A stretch of 64,000 bases of DNA from Panax quinquefolius (lineage: Eukaryota; Streptophyta; Magnoliopsida; Apiales; Araliaceae), in the NCBI GenBank assembly GCA_020205615.1, contig CM035153.1, forward strand, positions 97,483,122 through 97,547,121. Direction: 5' to 3'. Every line of letters starts with the position of its first letter. Position 1 is the first letter of the stretch. The notes under the pieces were generated by a model, which worked only from the letters and a program-made list of their open reading frames with translations, made no database searches and had not been told where the DNA came from. The translations under genes and the position numbers were made by a program. Positions 57,585 to 64,000 of the stretch are shown here, piece after piece.

Positions 57585-58512
57585 TGTAAGACCCCAACTT
57601 ATTATAAATAAAATCGAATTTCCTCTAATTATTATTGTGAATAATAAGATGTTAATCTGATATAATGTTTTGGTTATGGGTGAAAAGTGCAAATTTTGCA
57701 AAATAAGCAAGTGGTTATAAAATAATCATTGTTGTCGAGGAATATTCGTTTGGTTGTAGAATATTCTTTTTGTCGGGAATATCTGTAGGACGGCGCAGTC
57801 ATTTGTGGGCCCCATAAAGGAATAACTGTCGGATGAAGAAAACGACAAAGTTTGAGTTTTTATAAATAACGACATAATTGTTACCGTTAACACTGTTGGA
57901 TTACGTAGTGGTTAAAATACAGTAATACGCGTGGTTGCACAGTAGCACACGGTATTGCATAGTATTGTTGAATTATTAATTCTTACATAAGAAGGCACTA
58001 CTCAATAATTGTTATAGTAATTACTGTTCAATATTTTATTTTATTGATTCAATAACTGCCACGTTGATAGTTTATATTATTGTTGTTTAAATAATTGTCA
58101 CTGCACAGTATTTCCCATTATCAGATCAATAATTCATATTATTTGAATAATATTATTAGATAACATTATTGGCAATGTCTAGAAAGTTCTGTTAAGGAGA
58201 GGTTTGGTCACCTAATTGCGCGCCAGTAAGGAGAAATCCTTATCGAAAGCCCTCCCTCTTTCCAGGAACTACTGGTTGTCATAATTGTGATTCTGTAATA
58301 TTATTTGTGAATAATTAATTATTGATTTATATGATAAGGAAATTTTTATTTAAGTGTGGATATTGTCTAGAAGATAATATTTGTATTTAAACTCACAGTA
58401 TGTGTTGTCGTATTTTGCACGACAATTGTATTATTGAAGTTGTAGTTGCTTTCTGTACCATGTATTTGGCGACCCAGAATGGGTGTTGTATACCTATTTT
58501 GGGGGCGTCACA
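57585..58512 (+). mobile_element. 3' LTR of element 4 (928 bp)
   Basis: TGTAAGACCCCAAC to GGGGGCGTCACA, followed by the target duplication ACAAT. Confidence 0.88.
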
Positions 58513-58844
58513 ACAATGAAATAAAAATTCAATAAAACAAGTTCAAGAATAAATTTTAATGATTTAGAAGTACATTTATCCTGAACCCAATAATGTTCAA
58601 ATTGTCAACATGATACTGCTTTGTGGAGTAAAATTCAAGAATGCTCAGAAGAATATTTCCATGAAAAGATACTGGATGAAGTGCAAATATCCAGGATATT
58701 CTACTAATTTAATGGAGTATAGAAGCAAAAACTTTAACCAACTGAGTATAATAGATTATATGAAACTGCAAATGGATTTTCGCCCGCCATGCGATAATCC
58801 ACGTAGACAAATCATTTCCACAAGTTAATAAAGAATGAATACAA

Positions 58845-59310
58845 AGGATAATTCACCATGCATGCGGTAATCCACATAGACAAGTTATTCCAACAGAGTA
58901 ATAAAGAATGGAACCAGGTCATGCGTAATCAGCACAGACAGGATATTCCAATAGAATAATAAAGAATGGAACCAGGTTATGCGTAATCCGCACAGATAGG
59001 ATATTCCAACAGAATAATAAAGAATGGAACCAGGTCATGCATAATCCACACAGATAGGATATTCCAACAGAATAATAAAGAATGGAACCAGTCACGCATA
59101 ATCCACACGCATGAGGATGTTCCAAATGTAATAATAAAGAAAGGAATAACAATGAAATTCACTGCATGCGATAAACCGCATACGTACAAGTTATTCTAAT
59201 GTAATAATAAAGAATGGAATAATGTAAGAATTTCACCATGTATGTGGTACTTGGCGTGAGAGACAAAGTTATTCCAACATAATAATAAAGAATGGAATAA
59301 CAACCCTTAC
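58845..59310. repeat. 58-bp hairpin repeat array in element 5 LTR
   Basis: About seven units with GAATGGAACCAGGTCATGCG and CAGATAGGATATTCCAACAG; the most regular copy of the array in the window. Confidence 0.8.
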
Positions 59311-60560
59311 GAGTATTGAAAGAAAATAACTCTCTTCATGAATATGAAACAATAATACCCCTTACCTTAGAAAGAAGAATATTCCGACTGGTAGGGCGAG
59401 GATATTCTTAAAGAAAACTTATACTATTTTCTACGCTCAAAGCTTCTTAAAACTCTAAAGAAATATGCTCAAGATTATAGAAGAAGAATTCTCTGAATTT
59501 CTGGTGTGTTTTCAATTCTAACTAAGCATCCTATTTATATGAGAATGGAAAGGATACTATGCAATAAAATATAATATCTTCTATTTATAATATATATATA
59601 TATATATGTATTTATATATTTTATTTAAAATCTAATAAATCAAATAACTTCATAAAAGTATTTTGTTTTATATAAAAAAGATTTTACTATACAAACACTA
59701 TGCATAATAGAATATAATATATTCTATTTATAATCTAATAAAACAAATAACTTTATAAAAGTATTTTATTTTATATAAAAGATTTTACTATGCAAACACT
59801 ATGCATGCACTATGCAAACACTGTGCATAATAAAATATATTATATTCTATTTATAATCAAATAAAACAAAACTTTATAAAAAGTATTCATTTTATTACAT
59901 TTATAATAATAGTAAAACAAACATCATCATCATTATTATAATTCACACTATTAATCCACTGTGTCTTTCCTGTGAAAGGGGGCTTTCCAATAAGGATTTC
60001 TCCCTATTGGCGCGGAATTAGGTGACCAAACCACTCCTTGGCAGAACTTCTAGACATCGTTAATATTGCAAATAATAATATTAATAACTTTGTTATCTCA
60101 ATTATTGATTTAATAATATATAAAATATAAACAATAATTGAATCAAATAATGTGAGATACTATGCAAACAATTCTTTGTAGCAATAATTGAATAAAACTG
60201 AGTGACTTCTCACGTAAGCATCAATAAACAATACCGTGTGCTACTATGCAACCACGCGTATTACTGTACTTTTAACACCGGGTGTTTCAACAGTTAATGT
60301 TAAAACTTTCATAGTTATTTTCATAAAAATATTTTTATCGTTTTCTCAATCCGACAATAATTCCATTGCGGGGTCCACCAATGATTGTGCCATCGTACGA
60401 ATATTCCCCAACCAATCGAATATTATATAACAACTTGCGTACTTTGCAAAATTTATAAATATTACCCACAACTATAACATTATATCAAGTTCACTCCATA
60501 ATATTAAAAAATGATATTTATAGAAAATTCATTTTTATTCCTAAAAGTTGGGATCTTACA

Positions 60561-60573
60561 ACCTCCCCTTCTT
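60561..60573 (-). promoter_or_regulatory. Polypurine tract of element 5
   Basis: Minus-strand AAGAAGGGGAGGT directly before the LTR start TGTAAGATCCC. Confidence 0.8.
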
Positions 60574-61100
60574 ATAAAATTTTTCCCTTGAAATTAGGGT
60601 GCGTACCTAGTATGTCGAAGAGGTAAGGATACCTTGATTTCATTTCAGATTCTAACTCCCAGGTCATTTCCTCGACATCGTGGTTTCTCCACAAAACTTT
60701 AACTTGAGGTATAACCTTGGAGCGTAGAATATGTTCCTTCTTATCCATGATTTCAATAGGAACCTCTTCATACGTTAAATCTTCCGCTATTTCGTCCAGT
60801 TCTAAATCAATAATGTGGTTCGGTTCTTCCACATATTTACGTAACATGGATATGTGAAAAATGTTATGAACACGAGACATACTTGGCGGTAAAGCGAGTC
60901 TATAGGCCACAGTTCCTACTCGATTGAGGATTAAAAATGGGCTAATGAATCAAGGATTGAGCTTTCCTCTCTTTCCAAATCTCGTAAATCCTTGCCATGG
61001 AGCAACACATAACAACACATGATCTCTAATATCGAATTCCATGTCCTTTCGATGAAGATTAGCATAACTCTTTTGTCGATCTTGTCGATCTTGTGAGGTT
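60574..61100 (-). pseudogene. Element 5 pol: C-terminal integrase and chromodomain-like tail
   Basis: The tail is open for 112 codons (60572-60910): MAYRLALPPSMSRVHNIFHI, EIAEDLTYEEVPIEI, VIPQVKVLWRNHDVEEMTWE and ESEMKSRYPYLF. This is the best preserved chromodomain-like end in the window. Upstream (60911-61100) are degraded HRKD and GPY/F-type parts. At about 61080-61105 this is joined straight to the end of RT, so RNase H and the integrase core (about 1.5 kb in element 4) are deleted. The joint carries a short repeat (AAGATCGACAAGATCGACAA) and 3-4 bp of homology. The deletion differs from that of elements 2 and 3. Confidence 0.83.
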
Positions 61101-61931
61101 TGTATCTTTCCAAGTCAGCTGAGTTAATGGAGTAGCGATTCGAGAAAACCCTTCTACGAATCTCCAATAATAACCAGCTAAGCCGAGAAAGCTACGTACT
61201 TCGGTCATTGATTTAGGTTGCTCCCAGCTTTGAATAGCTTCAATCTTTGCTAGGTTAACAGATATTCCATGACTTGATACTACGTGCCCAAGGAATGCTA
61301 CTTCCTCCAGCCAGAACTCGCATTTCTTTAACTTGGTATAAAGCTTGTTTTCACAAAGTTTTTGGAGTATCAACCTCAAGTGTTGCTCATGATCTTCACG
61401 GCTTTTGGAATAAATAAGGATGTCGTCAATAAAGACGACCACAAAGTGATCCAAATATTTCTTTAATACTCGGTTCATCATATCAATGAAGGCAGCAGGA
61501 TCATTAGTCAATCCAAAAAACATGACTAGGAATTCATAATGCCCGTACCGAGTTCTGAAAGTCGTCTTTGGAATGTCATCGGTTCTAATCTTCAATTGGT
61601 GATATCCAGAATGAAGATCAATCTTTGAAAAGAATTTGGCTCCTTGCAACTGGTCAAACAGGTCATCAATGCGAGGCAATGGATATCTATTTTTGATAGT
61701 GACATGGTTCAACTCCCGATAATCAATACAAAGTCGCATACTCCCATCTTTCTTCTTCCCGAATAGAACATGAGCACCCTAAGGAGACGTACTAGGACGA
61801 ATGAAACCGATGTCTAACAATTCCTGCAGTTGGGTCTTTAACTCCTGAAGTTCAATAGGAGCCATTTGATATGGGACTTTAGAAAAGGGTTTTGTACCGG
61901 GTTCAAGGTCGATACAAAATTCAATTTCACG
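61101..61931 (-). pseudogene. Element 5 pol: reverse transcriptase domain (catalytic box intact)
   Basis: 61059-61739 is open for 226 codons: [50 protein letters not shown], the catalytic box [14 protein letters not shown] with both Asp residues, [14 protein letters not shown] and the RT connection [14 protein letters not shown]. Upstream (61740-61931) the protease-RT linker has a stop (TSP-stop-GAH) and lacks seven residues of the usual DVFPEEL, apparently lost between TCCTG repeats. This is the most intact RT in the window, yet the element has no RNase H or integrase core and no gag. Confidence 0.88.
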
Positions 61932-62456
61932 CTATGGGGGTAGGCCAGGAAATTTATTAATAATAGAAATATCATTCAAAACTGACTTATTTTTGTCTAG
62001 ATCCGTGACATGAGCTAAGAAAGCTTGACGTCCGTTTTTCAATAAACGAATAGCTTTATGGCTTGAGATGACAGTGATTGATTTTAATGGTTTGATTGCT
62101 TGAATTCGCACAATAGGGTGGTTAGGAATATGAAAGCTAACAACCTTACAAAAATAATCAATTTTTGCATGATGAGTAGTTAACCAATCAATCCCTAGAA
62201 TCACATCAAATGCAAGTATTTTCAAATAAATAAGATCGACAGTTAACGTGCGGGTGCCGATTTGAACTAAACAAGACTTATAAACAGTGGATGTAATGAA
62301 GGTTTTTCCCAACAGAGTTTCAACAGATAAGTCAAATTCTAATTTCTCTGAAGTCAAATTTAAACGTTGAGCGCAAGTAGGAGAAATAAAAGAATGGGTA
62401 GAACCGGTATAAAATAAGGTATAGACTTCACTAGAGTTTATGATAAACTTACCCAT
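61932..62456 (-). pseudogene. Element 5 pol: aspartic protease
   Basis: 174 open codons. The active-site triplet is altered: YTLFYTGSTHSFIS has Tyr in place of the catalytic Asp (DTG in element 4), while FDVILGIDWLTTHHAK and IRLLKNGRQAFLAHVTDLDK are normal. The frame upstream (62457-62599) continues into a gag-protease linker with one stop and then ends at the junction with the duplicated segment. Confidence 0.85.
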
Positions 62457-62599
62457 GATGACCTCGTTCGGGTTCCTTGCTTTCTAGGAGGTCACAACAA
62501 ACGTTCTCCCTTGAACTACCAGCTTTGACTTTTCTGAGACGGCCTTTGGTGTCTCTATCCCAGCTGAACTTGTCTTCCCTGAACGATAAAATTGAGCTA

Positions 62600-62632
62600 G
62601 GATTGCTTGTTCTTCTAATGGATTGCTTGTTC
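62600..62632. repeat. Junction with 13-bp filler repeat
   Basis: GGATTGCTTGTTC occurs at 62600-62612 and 62620-62632. The second belongs to the duplicated LTR; the first is a templated filler at the breakpoint with element 5. Confidence 0.7.
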
Positions 62633-64000
62633 CGCTGTAGTTAAACTTGGTGTTTGTTATATTTTATCAGTTTAACACTGTTGAAGATAAATGATAAATT
62701 ATTCTCCATTATCTTAGTCATAATATTTGTTACTGGGCTAGTTGAGCTCACCCTTTTGCTTTCATTGTTCTCTTCAGGAAATTAGAATGTAGCAGGGACT
62801 AGTCAGGGAACAGAGTGACAGTCCAGATGATAACATTAGTAGTCCTCACTTTTCTATGAAATAGTGTGATAATAAATGTATTGAGGACTTATTTTGAGTT
62901 TGAATACTATCTAGAAGACAATATTTGTATTAAAACTCACAGCTCATGTTTTATATTTAAGGTTGTATTTGTATTTTGTACCATGTTTTTGGCGACTCAG
63001 AATAGGTGATGTATATCTATTTTGGGGGCGTCACATTTTATATCAGTTAACATTGTTGTGGAGCACACACGCACTATATTAGTGATAACAATCTAAGATT
63101 TGATGATTGATTGAGAAGTTATTGATTGGTTTTGTTATGATATATTATCATGTTTACTTGATTTCTCTAAGGCCGATTGAATAGACTTGTTTCTGTCATT
63201 ACTGCTGGATTCGTAGGCATGTAGATTAGTTGCATTGCATAGCATTGTTGTTTAGTGTTTTTGCTTGAGGACAAGTAAATTTTTAAGTTTGGGGGTATCC
63301 AAAAACTTGTTGGGTAAAATCTAGTTACACACAACACGCAAGTATACGTGGTCAACAAGTAATAAAGTGAAAGTAGAATATCATTCCCACGAGGAATTGT
63401 TTAGTAAAAATCACCAAGTACTAACCCGTAACCAACTCAATCTTATTTAAACGAATGAATTTCAAATTATATAATTAAACTACTATTAAATTCCAATAGT
63501 TAAATTAAGATTACGGATATTTAAGATCACAACTTCACTTATTGCTTCATTTAAGTTAACACACTTCTCATCAATTGTTCTATATCATGAATTGTTAATC
63601 AAGAACACTAAAGCAGACAAAACCATCTCTCGATGCATAATTCCCATACTCACTTAACTCCACAGATGATAGAATTAAGCAAGACACCCTAATTAACTGA
63701 TCCATTATATCTCTTTGTGAATTACAATTAAAAAGGATTTAAAGCACAAGTTCTCTATAAGATTACATATGGCGTAAAGACATATCTCTATCCTAAACAC
63801 GAATCATGAATTCCATCTATGCAGAAATCACAAACACTTGCTATCATAATAAGATCTAAATCAATACTTCATATCTCGAGTTCATATAGATTATCACAGT
63901 AATTGTTAGCTAGGCAATTAAGCAATTAAATCCAAATCACAATAGGCAATCCGCACGATAGAACATAATAGTTGATAGCGAAGCATATTAAAATAAACTA
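62611..64000 (+). mobile_element. Duplicated segment: element 3 LTR end plus element C tail and LTR start
   Basis: Collinear with 48591-49986. 62611-63035 is the last 425 bp of the element 3 type LTR, 63036-63040 repeats the TTTTA target site, 63041-63307 is the C tail with its polypurine tract (about 63282-63296) and 63308-64000 is the start of the C 3' LTR. About 250 bp compared by eye differ at seven places. The LTR/C junction is the same as at 49016/49017, so it was copied, not created by a second insertion. It runs out of the window. Confidence 0.85.
63308..64000 (+). mobile_element. Second copy of element C 3' LTR (partial)
   Basis: TGTTGGGTAAAATCTAG onward, matching 49294-49986 with a few per cent difference. 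Cut by the end of the window. No gene. Confidence 0.8.

Larger units (their letters stand above)
51831..58512 (+). mobile_element. Element 4: complete chromovirus-type (Tekay/Del-like) retrotransposon, decayed
   Basis: Perfect target duplication ACAAT (51826-51830 and 58513-58517). 5' LTR 51831-52761, primer site, gag, full pol order, polypurine tract, 3' LTR 57585-58512; 6.68 kb. It is the only element here with protease, RT, RNase H, integrase and chromodomain-like tail in order. LTRs are short (0.93 kb) but end as in family 2. By eye the first 260 bp of the two LTRs differ by several per cent, mostly transitions, so the insertion is old. Frameshifts, stops and lost catalytic residues make it inactive. 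Confidence 0.9.
51041..60560 (-). mobile_element. 3' LTR of element 5 (split by element 4)
   Basis: Its first 8 bp are at 28165-28172; it continues at 51041-51830 and 58518-60560, about 2.84 kb in total, ending GGGATCTTACA (canonical TGTGAGACCCC with two changes on the minus strand). TATA on the minus strand 59531-59540, TA run 59588-59609, hairpin array 58845-59310. It matches element 3 LTRs in promoter type. Confidence 0.83.
28165..62599 (-). mobile_element. Element 5: chromovirus-type retrotransposon, truncated and heavily interrupted
   Basis: Host pieces on the minus strand: 3' LTR (28165-28172, 51041-51830, 58518-60560, together about 2.84 kb), polypurine tract 60561-60573, pol 60574-62456 and a scrap of gag-protease linker to about 62599. 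The insertion point is inside ORF1 of family A copy 2. Element C is nested 8 bp into its LTR and element 4 later in the same LTR. The 5' part (gag, leader, 5' LTR) is missing, because at about 62600 the sequence switches to a duplicated segment. Confidence 0.8.

Noticed and set aside
51831..58512. Possible endogenous plant pararetrovirus
   Set aside because: Domain order protease-RT-RNase H-integrase-chromodomain with LTRs, primer site, polypurine tract and 5-bp target duplication is that of a Ty3/gypsy chromovirus retrotransposon; no movement protein or virion-associated gene is present.

Overview
This window is intergenic heterochromatin-like DNA from a seed plant, probably a eudicot; the species cannot be told. 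It is AT-rich and consists almost entirely of Ty3/gypsy LTR retrotransposons nested inside one another. The pol proteins carry Ty3-type protease, RT, RNase H, integrase and a C-terminal chromodomain-like tail, and the primer sites match initiator tRNA-Met (chromovirus, Tekay/Del-like). One further family uses a tRNA-Asp-type primer site (Athila/Tat-like). I see no host gene, tRNA, rRNA, CRISPR array or bacterial feature, and no coding region that looks intact and functional.

Layout. The oldest layer is family A (minus strand). It is two tandem copies of a gag-only element (internal regions 301-2672 and 25588-28164) that share one LTR, 2673-25587, about 4.56 kb once insertions are removed. That LTR was split by a solo LTR of family F (3328-7495) and by element 2 (10180-24355, minus), whose own leader carries a second F solo LTR (16051-20530). 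Copy 1 gag was cut by the LTR that ends at 295.

Copy 2 was interrupted at 28164/28165 by element 5 (minus, 28165 to about 62599). Element C (plus, 28173-51035, Athila/Tat-like) landed 8 bp inside the element 5 LTR. Element 3 (plus, 30558-49016) landed in the tail of C. Element 3 then received a family-2 solo LTR (30592-34790, minus), a family-B solo LTR (36204-39067, plus) and another B solo LTR (41852-44720, minus). Element 4 (plus, 51831-58512, the most complete gag-pol) sits in the 3' LTR of element 5. Most insertions keep 5-bp target-site duplications (TSDs), so the order of events can be read directly. From about 62600 to the end, a diverged copy of 48591-49986 is joined to element 5.

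How the pieces relate. Elements 2, 3, 4 and 5 are one superfamily with related LTR ends. Element 4 keeps the whole pol order but has frameshifts, stops and lost catalytic residues. Elements 2 and 3 share the same deletions of RT and integrase although they are independent insertions, so they look like a non-autonomous lineage moved in trans. Family A lacks pol and carries an additional zinc-knuckle ORF ahead of gag. The most interesting items are this A family, the shared-deletion lineage, the B units whose mobile boundary lies about 62 bp upstream of the expected LTR start, and short GC-rich palindromic islands that recur in otherwise AT-rich LTRs of different families.
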